Assembly (NCBI GenBank): GCA_021774795.1
Contig: JAJFIR010000036.1
Location: 1-64,000 of the forward strand
Direction: 5' to 3'
Origin: Emcibacteraceae bacterium
GTDB taxonomy: Bacteria; Pseudomonadota; Alphaproteobacteria; Sphingomonadales; Emcibacteraceae
DNA: 64,000 bases
Shown here: positions 19,948-29,283 of the stretch, in pieces
Position numbering within the stretch: the stretch's first letter is position 1
Layout of the letters: each line of letters opens with the position of its first letter
The notes under the pieces: model-generated
The model's input: only the letters and a program-made list of their open reading frames with translations
Told to the model about the DNA's origin: nothing
The model's database searches: none
Program-made: the position numbers and the translations under genes

Positions 19948-20205
19948 CTATTGGCTTAAAAGGGCGTCTAGATGTCCCGCACGATCGAGAGCATATAGAT
20001 CGTCACTTCCACCGATATGGTCGCCATTAATAAAGATTTGCGGAACGGTATCGGCACCACCAGTGCGTTTTTTCATATCATTCATATAGTCGTCTTTGGA
20101 CCAAATGTTATATTCTGTGAACTCTTTACCTTTGTTACCCAAAAGTTGTTTTGCGAGCGTACAATAGCCACAGCCAGGTCGTGTATAAATAATAATTTCA
20201 GTCAT
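19948..20205 (-). CDS. grxC: Glutaredoxin 3
   Basis: An 85-residue dithiol glutaredoxin: redox motif CGYC (Cys11-Cys14, preceded by TRPG), the cis-proline TVPQIF and the glutathione-binding GGSDDLYAL. It reduces protein disulfides using glutathione in the cytoplasm. It lies between comF and the nitrilase-family gene in the same direction. Confidence 0.95.
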   Translation of the reverse strand: MTEIIIYTRPGCGYCTLAKQLLGNKGKEFTEYNIWSKDDYMNDMKKRTGGADTVPQIFINGDHIGGSDDLYALDRAGHLDALLSQ

Positions 20206-20276
20206 AATAGTTTCCAGATAATCAAAACGTCACTGATATATAGGTTTTTACATACACTTTTCAATGATGAATTAAA

Positions 20277-21095
20277 TTATATTGGAGATTGCGGCCTGAT
20301 AACACGGAATATGGTTAAAACATATACTTTTGCGGCCCCCGCTCTTTTTAATGCTATTGCGCAGTTTTCGACGGTAGCACCGGTTGTATAAACATCATCG
20401 ATCAATAGAATGGTTCTATTTTTCACCTTTTCCCGGTTTGTGCGTGTAACTTTGAAGGCACCGCGAACATTCTTGGATCGTTTGTTTAAATTTCCGTCCT
20501 GAGGTGGCGTATTCTTTGTTCTAATTAGCAGCTCCGGTTCATGTGCGACACCAATATCATGGGCTAATATTCGAGATAATAGTGCAGATTGATTATAACG
20601 CCTTTTTATCAGGCGTTTTTTATGTAACGGCACCGGAACGATCATATCGCTATCAGCGAAGAACCTTGAGCCGGCCCGCTTTAAAAGCTTGGCAAAATAT
20701 GTCGCATATTCTAACCGGTCCTGATGTTTAAAGCCAATAATCATGCGCCGGCTATTATCATCATAGCGAAGTGCCGAAAGCGACAGATCAAATGCCCTGT
20801 TCATATTTTGACAGGTTCCACAAAGACTATCGCCAATGACTGTATAGTTAACGCCGAGGTCGGCACCAAAGGGATAGCCGCAACACGTGCACATGGGGTC
20901 TGATAAAAAGTGTAATTCTTTCCAGCATTCCGGGCATATATTATGTGCCCGGTCGACTCGCCCGCCACAATTCAAACATTTTGGCGGCAAAATAACGTCA
21001 AGCAACTTGCGGCCAACCACTTGCATACTATCAATCAGGTTGTTTATACTTCCTTTTAATAATTGCTTCTTTGCGTATGCTTCTAAAAATGTCAT
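20277..21095 (-). CDS. ComF family protein (phosphoribosyltransferase fold)
   Basis: A ComF-like protein with an N-terminal zinc finger (CLNCGG then CPEC, and CTCCGYPFG) and a C-terminal type I phosphoribosyltransferase domain ending in the PRPP loop ILLIDDVYTTGATV (about residues 235-250). ComF proteins serve DNA uptake in competent bacteria; in many Alphaproteobacteria the role is unproven. I start it at the ATG at 21095 (272 residues); the longer frame from 21137 would overlap the divergent gene. Confidence 0.9.
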   Translation of the reverse strand: MTFLEAYAKKQLLKGSINNLIDSMQVVGRKLLDVILPPKCLNCGGRVDRAHNICPECWKELHFLSDPMCTCCGYPFGADLGVNYTVIGDSLCGTCQNMNRAFDLSLSALRYDDNSRRMIIGFKHQDRLEYATYFAKLLKRAGSRFFADSDMIVPVPLHKKRLIKRRYNQSALLSRILAHDIGVAHEPELLIRTKNTPPQDGNLNKRSKNVRGAFKVTRTNREKVKNRTILLIDDVYTTGATVENCAIALKRAGAAKVYVLTIFRVIRPQSPI

Positions 21096-21104
21096 ATAGT
21101 CATT

Positions 21105-22025
21105 ATGACGCAAAAGAAGAAACAGAAAAAGCCTCAACTTAAATCACCCTTAAAAGAGGCTGAAATTTTTGACCGTAAAATCATTAAATTAAGGCGTGAA
21201 ATAATTGCGTCCGAATTTCAGAACTATGATTTCCTAAATCGTGAAATAACAAATCGCCTAATAGATAACATTCAGGATATAAAAAGAACCTTTTATCACA
21301 TTGTTAATATCGGTTGTCATTCGAAAACTATAATAGATCATTTCAACAAGAGTTTTATCATTGATCAGGATCTTTCCTACACTATGGCAGCAAAAGCGGA
21401 TTGCTTAAAAATACAGGCAGATGAAGAGTTTTTGCCTTTTAAAGATCAAAGCCTTGACCTTGTAATAAGTTGTCTTAACCTACATTGGGTCAATGATTTA
21501 CCCGGAGCATTAGTTCAAATAAAACACTGTCTGAAACCGGACGGTCTGTTTCTTGGTGCTTTTTTGGGTGGTGAAACATTAACCGAACTCCGTCAGTCAA
21601 TGCTAAAGGCGGATATGGATCATCACGGTGGTATCAGCCCACGTATTTCGCCGTTCATCGACGTGCGGGAAGCAGGATCGCTAATGCAGCGCGCGGGCTT
21701 TGCTCTTCCCGTAGTTAACATCGAAAAAATTACGGTTACCTATTCAGACGCTTTTTCACTGATGAAAGAATTACGTGGCATGGGAGAGAATAACGCGTTA
21801 GTGAAAAGATATAGAGCACTGACGTCTCCGCGCTTGATGTTAAAAGTTGCGAAAAATTATCACGCTGATTTTGCGCTCGAAAGTGGTAAAATTCCCGCAA
21901 CATTTGATATAATATATTTGCAGGGATGGGCACCAGATGAAAGCCAACAAAAACCCTTAAAACCCGGCAGTGGCAACATGTTTCTTAAAGATGCGCTTGG
22001 AAAATCGCCGCCCGCCAAAGTATGA
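21105..22025 (+). CDS. NDUFAF5-like SAM-dependent methyltransferase-fold protein
   Basis: A 306-residue class I methyltransferase-fold protein. The central part, LGAFLGGETLTELRQ followed by GGISPRISPF, is the hallmark I recognise from mitochondrial NDUFAF5, a complex I assembly factor that hydroxylates an arginine of NDUFS7. The bacterial relatives are probably respiratory complex I maturation enzymes or BioC-like methylases. Motif I is unusual (NIGCHSKTI at about residues 66-74). Its start is only 9 bases from the divergent comF start, and its stop is 2 bases from the convergent Nudix gene. Confidence 0.85.
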   Translation: MTQKKKQKKPQLKSPLKEAEIFDRKIIKLRREIIASEFQNYDFLNREITNRLIDNIQDIKRTFYHIVNIGCHSKTIIDHFNKSFIIDQDLSYTMAAKADCLKIQADEEFLPFKDQSLDLVISCLNLHWVNDLPGALVQIKHCLKPDGLFLGAFLGGETLTELRQSMLKADMDHHGGISPRISPFIDVREAGSLMQRAGFALPVVNIEKITVTYSDAFSLMKELRGMGENNALVKRYRALTSPRLMLKVAKNYHADFALESGKIPATFDIIYLQGWAPDESQQKPLKPGSGNMFLKDALGKSPPAKV

Positions 22026-22027
22026 TA

Positions 22028-22474
22028 TTATAAAAAATCCCTAATCATAGCGATAAGCGGCTCATCCGCGGGCGGCATGGGATAGTTCTTGAGTTCGTCA
22101 ATTTTGACCCACTTTAAATTTTGGTCTTCGTTAGCTTGCATTATGCCGTCCCATTTCCGGCACACGAACACCGGCATAAGTAAGTGAAAATCGTCATAAG
22201 TATGTGAGGCAAACGTAAATGCGGCAAGACACGATTCTGTGGTGTCAATATTCAGCTCTTCCTTAAGTTCCCGGATAAGTGCACGTTCCGGCGTTTCTCC
22301 GCTTTCAACTTTTCCGCCCGGAAATTCCCATAATCCCGCCATTTTTTTGCCTTCTGGTCTCTGGGCGAGTAAAATGCGGCCGTCAATATCCATCATCACC
22401 ACCGCAGAAACAGTGACTAACTTAACCGGGCCTTGCGACCACCCACCGGGTGGATCAGGGCAAAATTCGCTCAT
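22028..22474 (-). CDS. mutT: (deoxy)nucleoside triphosphate pyrophosphohydrolase, MutT type
   Basis: Nudix hydrolase of 148 residues that removes oxidised dGTP (8-oxo-dGTP) from the nucleotide pool. The Nudix box is complete, from GGKVESGE to RELKEEL (about residues 52-74), after the MutT-like WEFPGG. It overlaps the acetyltransferase gene by four bases (ATGA), in the order argJ, acetyltransferase, mutT common in the class. Confidence 0.92.
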   Translation of the reverse strand: MSEFCPDPPGGWSQGPVKLVTVSAVVMMDIDGRILLAQRPEGKKMAGLWEFPGGKVESGETPERALIRELKEELNIDTTESCLAAFTFASHTYDDFHLLMPVFVCRKWDGIMQANEDQNLKWVKIDELKNYPMPPADEPLIAMIRDFL

Positions 22475-23022
22475 CGATCAGGTCTTTCATTAAAATTTAG
22501 AACGTAAAATTCACTGCACCCGGCACCATGACCACACCGTGAGTACTCGGGCGGCGGTGAGCCATTGTGAAGAAAACCTGCTTTTTCCAGTAGTTTCCGT
22601 GAACCTGCATTTTCGTGTGCCGTTTGTGCAATTAATTTTTTCACTTTTCCTTCTCTTCGCAGCCACGCCAATACCGTATCTAAAAACTCGGATGCAAAGC
22701 TCTTTCCCCAAAAATCAGGCCCAAGCCAATATCCAATTTCACATTCTGCTCTTTTCGCTGAAAATAACTTTATCCCGCCTATGTGCCGATTAGTGTCTTT
22801 TTCAATAACGGAAAAATAAATTTGATCCCCTTTGGTAAAGCTGTCTATAGCATCCTTGATAAAGGTTCTTCCTGCTTCACTGTTATAGGGGAACGGAATA
22901 TTATTTGAAAGCCACTGCGTAACATCCCATTTGCTCAAAATAGCGATATGCTCATCAAGATCATCTGCCTTATATGCCCTGAGAATTAATCTTTCTGATT
23001 CTAATTGAAAATTTATGTTCAT
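22471..23022 (-). CDS. GNAT family N-acetyltransferase (RimJ/RimL-like)
   Basis: A 183-residue acetyltransferase: ESERLILRAYKADDLDEH at the N terminus is typical of the RimJ/RimL group, and EIGYWLGPDFWGKSFASE with HENAGSRKLLEKAGF forms the acetyl-CoA binding core. The acceptor may be a protein N terminus or a small molecule; it cannot be told from sequence. It lies 2 bases after argJ. Confidence 0.9.
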   Translation of the reverse strand: MNINFQLESERLILRAYKADDLDEHIAILSKWDVTQWLSNNIPFPYNSEAGRTFIKDAIDSFTKGDQIYFSVIEKDTNRHIGGIKLFSAKRAECEIGYWLGPDFWGKSFASEFLDTVLAWLRREGKVKKLIAQTAHENAGSRKLLEKAGFLHNGSPPPEYSRCGHGAGCSEFYVLNFNERPDR

Positions 23023-23024
23023 TA

Positions 23025-24248
23025 CTAACTTCTGTAGTTCGCATTGATGCTAATATAACCGTGTGTTAAATCACACGTCCAAACTGTGGCTTTTCCCGAA
23101 GCAATGCCAACGTCGACCAGCAGATCAATTTTTTGCCCTTTGAGATGTTCAGTGCATTTTGCTTCATCATACCCATCAACTCCCATACCGTGTTCGGTTA
23201 CCTTTTGACCTCCGATATGGATAACAAGTGCATCACGGTTAGCTTGTTCGCCAGCCTTTCCAACAGCCATAACGATACGGCCCCAGTTGGCGTCTTCGCC
23301 AGCGATTGCTGTCTTTACCAGCGGAGAATTTGCGATGCTCATGGCTATCCGTTTTGCAGCGCGGTTATTTTCGCCACCAGAGACCTTAATCGTTATAAAC
23401 TTGGTAGCCCCTTCCCCGTCACAAACAATCTGATGCGCTAAATCTAACATCAGCTCAGACAACGTTTCTTTAAAGTCGTCTAAAATAGGATTGTCTATAT
23501 CACTAATTTTACCTCCAGATCCCGTCGCAAATGCCAAAACCGTATCGGATGTCGACGTATCACTATCAACGGTGATACTGTTAAATGATTGATCACAAGC
23601 ACTTTGTAACATTTTCTGCAGGATATCTTGCTCTAACGACGCATCAGTAAAAATAAAGCCAAGCATCGTTGCCATGTCCGGCGCAATCATTCCGGATCCT
23701 TTCGCAAATCCACATATTGTTATAGATTTATTGCCGACCTTTGCCGTACGCGTTGCTCCTTTTACAAATGTGTCGGTGGTTAAGATCGCCTGCGCCGCGT
23801 CGTGCCATTTATCTGATGCCAAAGAAGCCGCCGCTTTGGTTATATATTGATTTATAACATCCGCATCAAGTACTTCGCCTATGACACCGGTAGAAGCCAC
23901 ATATACCTGATCCAGTTCACAAGATAAGTTATCCGCTACCGACCGGATCGTTGACGTCATGGCATCATCCCCCGCTTTTCCGGTAAAAGCATTGGCGTTT
24001 CCGGCATTTACAAGCAAAGCACGGGCCGGTTTATTCAAGGATAATATGCCGCGACACCAATCCACGGGAGCCGAAGAACATTTCGACGTCGTGAAGACGC
24101 CCGCAATAACCACACCTTGTGGAAACGAAACTAATAATAAGTCATCACGATCTTTATATTTCATGGACGTCGCTGCCGTGCTTAATAAAACCCCGTCCAA
24201 AGGGGGAAATTTTGGGAATTTGTTGGGTGTCAAAGGGGATTTTTTCAT
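23025..24248 (-). CDS. argJ: Bifunctional ornithine acetyltransferase / N-acetylglutamate synthase
   Basis: ArgJ recycles the acetyl group in arginine synthesis and in many bacteria also makes N-acetylglutamate. The 407-residue precursor cuts itself at the conserved threonine in PDMATMLGF (about residue 190) into two chains. Other family blocks include LLVNAGNANAFTG and NSITVDSDTSTSDT. It is divergent from secA and leads the argJ-acetyltransferase-mutT run. Confidence 0.97.
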   Translation of the reverse strand: MKKSPLTPNKFPKFPPLDGVLLSTAATSMKYKDRDDLLLVSFPQGVVIAGVFTTSKCSSAPVDWCRGILSLNKPARALLVNAGNANAFTGKAGDDAMTSTIRSVADNLSCELDQVYVASTGVIGEVLDADVINQYITKAAASLASDKWHDAAQAILTTDTFVKGATRTAKVGNKSITICGFAKGSGMIAPDMATMLGFIFTDASLEQDILQKMLQSACDQSFNSITVDSDTSTSDTVLAFATGSGGKISDIDNPILDDFKETLSELMLDLAHQIVCDGEGATKFITIKVSGGENNRAAKRIAMSIANSPLVKTAIAGEDANWGRIVMAVGKAGEQANRDALVIHIGGQKVTEHGMGVDGYDEAKCTEHLKGQKIDLLVDVGIASGKATVWTCDLTHGYISINANYRS

Positions 24249-24491
24249 GTTCTGCTTGGTCCGATATACAATTAATCAGTAAGTTATAAGCTGCGATAAG
24301 AATAGTTGTCTATAAAATCCTCTGAAAAATATCAATAATATAACCATCAAACATTGACTTAAGGCCCTGACACTCTTATTTGTGCTACATAATCTATTTG
24401 TTTCAATTTTGACTTTTGACGCAATTTATGTTGCTAAAAATTCTATAAAAATGTTTGGCCGTAAGATCCGGAGCCATCCAAGGAAAATATA

Positions 24492-27221
24492 ATGCTGGGA
24501 ATGGGCAAGATTGCCAAAAAACTATTTGGCACAGCGAATGAACGTTACCTTAAAAGCTTAGAGCCAAGAATAAATGCCATAAATGCTCTCGAACCAGAAA
24601 TTTCGGCTCTTTCTGATGAAGATCTAAAAAGAAAAACCGAAGATTTTCGAATACGTCTTGAAAATGACGAAACACTGGACAGTCTCCTTGTTGAAGCGTT
24701 TGCCGTGGTGCGTGAAGCCGCAATACGGGCACTGGGTCAGCGCCATTACGATGTGCAGCTCATCGGTGGTATCGTTCTTCATGAAGGTCAGATATCGGAA
24801 ATGAAAACGGGTGAAGGTAAAACACTTGTGTCAACTCTGGCTGGGTATCTAAATGCACTGCCCGCTAAAGGTGTCCACATTGTTACGGTGAATGACTATC
24901 TTGCGAGCAGAGATTCAGAATGGATGGGTCAAATATATCGCTTTTTGGGCATGTCCGTTGGCTGCATAATTCCAAACATCGGGGATCAGAACCGCAAAGC
25001 CGCCTATGCCTGTGATGTGACATATGCTACCAATAATGAACTTGGCTTTGATTATCTTCGCGATAATATGAAATTCCATCCCGATGCGATGGCACAGCGC
25101 GATCCTTTTTTTGCAATCGTTGATGAAGTAGACAGTATCCTTATTGACGAGGCGCGAACGCCACTGATTATTTCTGGCCCAACCGAAGATAAGTCTGAAC
25201 TTTATGTTTCTGTGAATAAAATTATCCCAGATCTAAATGATGAAGATTATGAAGTTGACGAGAAAAGCCGCAATATCACCCTTACTGAAGAAGGCATGGA
25301 ACATTTAGAAGTTATCCTTAAAAAGGCTGGCCTAATCGAAAGTGAAAACATGTATGATTACGGTAACGTCGCCGTGGTTCATCACGTTAATCAGGCGTTG
25401 AAAGCCCATAAATTATTTAAAGCGGAAAAAGATTATATTGTCAAAAATAAGGAAGTTGTCTTAATCGACGAATTTACCGGTCGAATGATGGACGGAAGAC
25501 GCCTTTCCGAAGGACTACATCAAGCGATCGAAGCGAAAGAGGGGGTCGATATCAAGTCCGAGAACCAAACGCTGGCGTCGGTCACATTTCAAAATTACTT
25601 CAGACTTTATCCCAAACTTTCCGGCATGACCGGCACCGCCGCAACAGAAGCGTCAGAATTTGGTGATATTTACGGCCTGGGCGTAATTGAAATTCCGACT
25701 AATGTTGACGTGTCCCGCATTGATGACCATGACGAAATTTATAGAACATCGGCGGAAAAATTTAAAGCAATCGTCGATCGCATCGAAGAATGTTATAAAA
25801 CCAAACAACCAATTTTAGTCGGTACGGTAAGCATTGAGAAGTCTGAATACTTGTCCGACATGCTGAAGAAGCGCAAAGTCAAACATAACGTGCTTAATGC
25901 CAAATTCCACGAGGAAGAAGCTTACATTGTCAGTCAAGCGGGCCGTTACGGTGCCGTTACAATAGCGACAAATATGGCAGGGCGCGGAACTGATATTCAA
26001 CTAGGCGGTAATATTGACATGCGGGTTGAACGTGAAGTACCCGAAGATGATGAGAAAAAACGGCAAAAACTGATTGAAAAAATCACTCAGGAAATATCCG
26101 AAGAAAAAAACAAAGTTATCGAACTTGGCGGCCTATTTGTACTAGGAACGGAGCGTCATGAAAGTCGCCGCATTGATAATCAGCTTCGCGGTCGTTCCGG
26201 CCGACAAGGCGACCCCGGCTATTCTAAATTTTTCTTAAGTATGGAAGATGACCTGATGCGCATTTTTGGCGGCGAGCGTATGGATGGCTGGATGCAAAAA
26301 CTCGGCTTTGAAGAGGGTGAATCCCTCACTCATCCTTGGCTCAACAGGGCCGTTGAGAAGTCGCAGGAGAAGGTTGAAACCCGCAACTACGACATTCGTA
26401 AGAATCTTCTTAAATTTGATAATGTTATGAATGACCAACGGAAAGCCATATACGAGCAACGCCGAGAAGTCATGACGGAAGAAGATCTTGAAGAAACGAT
26501 CGCAGATATGCGCCAGGACGTTGTCGACAGTCTAGTCGCCAGTCATGTGCCTGCGCGGAGTTATCCTGAGGATTGGGATACAAAAGGACTTGCGATTGAA
26601 ACAAAAAGAATATTCACACAAGATTTCGATGTTGAAAAGTGGGCGCAAGAAGAAGGTATAGACGAAGAAGCGTTTACTGAACGGCTGATCGACGCAACGG
26701 ACCGATTTATGGCAAAGCGAAGTGCCGACATCGGCCCGGAAACTATGCGCCATTTGGAAAGAACAGTTTTGTTACAATCTATTGATAGCCACTGGAAGGA
26801 ACATCTGTCTCAGCTGGATCATTTAAGGCAGGTTATCCAGCTTAGAGCCTACGGCCAACGAAACCCTCTGGATGAATTTAAAACCGAATCATTTTCAATG
26901 TTTGAGACAATGCTGACAAATACCCGCGAAAATGTTGCTATGTTGCTGTCACATATCGAGATAAGACGAGAAGAAGATGTTCCCAACTTGGCCGAACCGG
27001 ACCGGGGACGTATGAATGAAAACCATTCTGGAGGCGGCGTAAACGCTTCCGGTGGGAACCCTGATGATTGGAAAAATACACCTCGCAACGCAGACTGTCC
27101 GTGCGGGAGCGGTAAAAAGTATAAACACTGCCACGGACAAGTCATGCCAAAAGTTGGTCGCAATGATCCTTGCCCTTGCGGGAGCGGCAAGAAATATAAA
27201 CATTGCCACGGCACGATCTAA
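24492..27221 (+). CDS. secA: Protein translocase ATPase SecA with two SEC-C zinc motifs
   Basis: Motor of the Sec pathway that drives unfolded proteins through SecYEG. The 909 residues include Walker [10 protein letters not shown] (about 105), Walker [18 protein letters not shown] (about 210), the preprotein cross-linking region and motif [15 protein letters not shown]. The C terminus has two identical [14 protein letters not shown] zinc-binding motifs (residues 869-882 and 894-907); most SecA proteins have one. This tail binds SecB and lipids, and secB is present 11 kb away. AGGA lies 8 bases before the ATG. The 243-base gap to divergent argJ holds several TTGAC hexamers but no clear promoter pair. 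Confidence 0.98.
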   Translation: MLGMGKIAKKLFGTANERYLKSLEPRINAINALEPEISALSDEDLKRKTEDFRIRLENDETLDSLLVEAFAVVREAAIRALGQRHYDVQLIGGIVLHEGQISEMKTGEGKTLVSTLAGYLNALPAKGVHIVTVNDYLASRDSEWMGQIYRFLGMSVGCIIPNIGDQNRKAAYACDVTYATNNELGFDYLRDNMKFHPDAMAQRDPFFAIVDEVDSILIDEARTPLIISGPTEDKSELYVSVNKIIPDLNDEDYEVDEKSRNITLTEEGMEHLEVILKKAGLIESENMYDYGNVAVVHHVNQALKAHKLFKAEKDYIVKNKEVVLIDEFTGRMMDGRRLSEGLHQAIEAKEGVDIKSENQTLASVTFQNYFRLYPKLSGMTGTAATEASEFGDIYGLGVIEIPTNVDVSRIDDHDEIYRTSAEKFKAIVDRIEECYKTKQPILVGTVSIEKSEYLSDMLKKRKVKHNVLNAKFHEEEAYIVSQAGRYGAVTIATNMAGRGTDIQLGGNIDMRVEREVPEDDEKKRQKLIEKITQEISEEKNKVIELGGLFVLGTERHESRRIDNQLRGRSGRQGDPGYSKFFLSMEDDLMRIFGGERMDGWMQKLGFEEGESLTHPWLNRAVEKSQEKVETRNYDIRKNLLKFDNVMNDQRKAIYEQRREVMTEEDLEETIADMRQDVVDSLVASHVPARSYPEDWDTKGLAIETKRIFTQDFDVEKWAQEEGIDEEAFTERLIDATDRFMAKRSADIGPETMRHLERTVLLQSIDSHWKEHLSQLDHLRQVIQLRAYGQRNPLDEFKTESFSMFETMLTNTRENVAMLLSHIEIRREEDVPNLAEPDRGRMNENHSGGGVNASGGNPDDWKNTPRNADCPCGSGKKYKHCHGQVMPKVGRNDPCPCGSGKKYKHCHGTI
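27096..27212 (+). repeat. Tandem duplication encoding the SEC-C motif of SecA
   Basis: The 42-base units at 27096-27137 and 27171-27212 encode the same 14 residues. They differ at seven positions, all third-codon and synonymous, so the copies are old enough to have diverged while the protein sequence was kept. Confidence 0.9.
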
Positions 27222-27289
27222 AAAAACCACTCCCTAATAAAAAAGACCCGGTCCGACAACCGCGCCAATTCGTTATATGTAAATTTGTC

Positions 27290-28243
27290 TTAGAGGCTCA
27301 CGGTACCCATATTTAGAAATTTTTCGTTCCTAAGCAGTTTAATTTTATCTGCGCTCAAGGCCGAAAGTTCCATCAACGCATTATCGAGCGCTTTGCCGAC
27401 AGCCTTCATGGTCTTATCATGGTCGCGGTGAGCGCCGCCAATCGGTTCAGGGATGACTTCATCAATGACTTCTAGCTTTAATAAATCTTGAGCCGTGATC
27501 TTCAGCGCATTGGCCGCTTCTTCCGCCTTATCGTTCGTCCGCCACAAAATTGAAGCGCATCCTTCCGGTGAAATCACACTATAAACCGCGTGTTCCATCA
27601 TCAAGATCTTGTTGCCCGCCGCTAAAGCAACTGCGCCGCCAGACCCCCCTTCGCCCACAACAACGCTAATAAGTGGGACCTTAACGGCCAGGCAGGCTTC
27701 CGTTGATCTTGCTATCGCTTCTGCCTGTCCGCGCTCTTCAGCGCCAACCCCGGGATATGCGCCAGCAGTATCAACAAATGTAATAATTGGAATTTTAAAC
27801 TGGTCAGCTAGATTAAACAGCCTAATCGCTTTTCTAAATCCTTCTGGCCGCGCCATGCCAAAATTATGCTTGATCCGGCTTTCGGTATCGTTGCCTTTCT
27901 CGTGACCAACAACCATCACAGATTGCCCATTAAAGCGTCCAATCCCGCCTATAATAGCATGATCATCAGAAAACCCTCGGTCCCCAGAAAGCAGCATAAA
28001 GTCCGTGAAAAGATTTTTAATATAATCCGAAAGATGCGGTCTGTCCGGGTGGCGGGCAACTTTAATTTTTTCCCATGACGTCAGCTTCGCATATGTAGAA
28101 CGTAATAATTTGTCAAGCTTGACTTCAAGACGGCTTACCTCTTCCGCGATGTTAATTTCATCACCACTTTCCAAACTTTTGATATCACGAATACGACTTT
28201 CAAGCTCGGCGATAGATTTTTCAAAATCTAGATATGTTTGCAT
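27290..28243 (-). CDS. accA: Acetyl-CoA carboxylase carboxyltransferase subunit alpha
   Basis: Alpha half of the carboxyltransferase that makes malonyl-CoA, the first committed step of fatty acid synthesis; it pairs with AccD, not in this window. The 317 residues hold the oxyanion-hole segment GEGGSGGAVAL, VDTAGAYPGVGAEERGQ and SVISPEGCASILW, all typical. Length is normal. It converges with secA and follows xerD after a 99-base gap. Confidence 0.97.
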   Translation of the reverse strand: MQTYLDFEKSIAELESRIRDIKSLESGDEINIAEEVSRLEVKLDKLLRSTYAKLTSWEKIKVARHPDRPHLSDYIKNLFTDFMLLSGDRGFSDDHAIIGGIGRFNGQSVMVVGHEKGNDTESRIKHNFGMARPEGFRKAIRLFNLADQFKIPIITFVDTAGAYPGVGAEERGQAEAIARSTEACLAVKVPLISVVVGEGGSGGAVALAAGNKILMMEHAVYSVISPEGCASILWRTNDKAEEAANALKITAQDLLKLEVIDEVIPEPIGGAHRDHDKTMKAVGKALDNALMELSALSADKIKLLRNEKFLNMGTVSL

Positions 28244-28342
28244 ATAATATTACTTTACTGTCATTGTTCGCAAAAAAGTCCTTATAGCCGTTGAAGATCG
28301 AAAAGGCGACAAAAAAAATTCCTTTGCAAGCGCAATATCCAT

Positions 28343-29281
28343 TTATTTCGCAAGCGGATGCTTGCTTTGCACCAGTGATTTTAAGCGCTCTTCGAGAACA
28401 TGTGTATATATTTGTGTTGTCGTTATATCCGCATGTCCAAGCATTTTTTGCACCGCGCGCAAATCAGCCCCATTGGACAAAAGGTGTGTGGCAAACGCAT
28501 GCCTTACAACATGAGGAGACAACTTATTCGGCTCTATCCCAACTTTTATACCAAACTGCTTTAGATTTTGTGCGAAATGATGGCGTGTTATATGACCTAG
28601 CTTTCCACGTGACGGAAATAACCACTTGTTTTGTTTATCTTTATATTTTAACTGACCTTTAGAATCTTTAAATGACGCCAAGACGCCAATATAGTTATAC
28701 ACTGCCTTGAGCGCACGTTGACTGAGAGGAACGAGGCGTTCTTTGTTTCCCTTCCCACGCACATAAATATAAGGTTCCCCACTTTGAAAAATATTGCGCG
28801 GTAAACTGACAAGTTCCGATACCCGAAGCCCCGCAGCATATAATAACTCTATCATCGCAAGAAACCTTAAATCATTTATATGTCCTGACTTAGTGGCACA
28901 TTCTTTAGCGCCCTCAATAAGCTTTGCAACTTCCGCTTCACTGAGTAGCTTAGGAAGGGACCGAGCAATGTTTGGGCTTTCTATATCAAGTGATGGATTG
29001 TCACTGCGAATTCCTTCGGCATATAGGAACTTAAAAAATTGTCTTAGACAAGATAACTTGCGCGCTGAGGTGCTCGCGGCAAATTTCTTTTTTTCCAAAT
29101 GACTTAAATACTTCCTTACTTCGGCCCGGTTAACGCTTAACAAGCTGTCCCTGGAGCCAGAGGCAACAAATATTCTAAATTGTTCAATGTCGTGAGAATA
29201 AGAGCTTATGGTATTGAGAGAGGCCGCACGTTCAGTCAAAATCATTTCAAGAAATAGATCTATTGAGTTTTGATCATCCAT
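28343..29281 (-). CDS. xerD: Tyrosine recombinase, XerD-like
   Basis: Site-specific recombinase that resolves chromosome dimers at dif with XerC. The 312 residues show the N-terminal SAM-like core-binding domain (about 5-95) and the catalytic domain with all active residues: Arg in AAGLRVSEL, Lys in GKGNKERLVP, HVVRHAFATH, the second His in LGHADITTT and the nucleophile Tyr in QIYTHV. I favour XerD over XerC because of the aroK/accA neighbourhood, which is inference. It starts 2 bases after the 678-residue unknown gene. Confidence 0.9.
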   Translation of the reverse strand: MDDQNSIDLFLEMILTERAASLNTISSYSHDIEQFRIFVASGSRDSLLSVNRAEVRKYLSHLEKKKFAASTSARKLSCLRQFFKFLYAEGIRSDNPSLDIESPNIARSLPKLLSEAEVAKLIEGAKECATKSGHINDLRFLAMIELLYAAGLRVSELVSLPRNIFQSGEPYIYVRGKGNKERLVPLSQRALKAVYNYIGVLASFKDSKGQLKYKDKQNKWLFPSRGKLGHITRHHFAQNLKQFGIKVGIEPNKLSPHVVRHAFATHLLSNGADLRAVQKMLGHADITTTQIYTHVLEERLKSLVQSKHPLAK

Positions 29282-29283
29282 GA

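Noticed and set aside
26849-27214. 121-residue minus-strand frame inside secA
   Set aside because: A shadow of the SEC-C repeat and the linker; its Cys/Pro pattern is the reverse reading of the zinc motifs.
27222-27289. Possible terminator between secA and accA
   Set aside because: The GACC/GGTC pairing has a one-base loop, too tight to form a hairpin.
28602-28618. CCACGTGAC in xerD considered as a third parS
   Set aside because: Only the CACGTG centre and one arm base match; several arm positions differ from the two clear parS copies.
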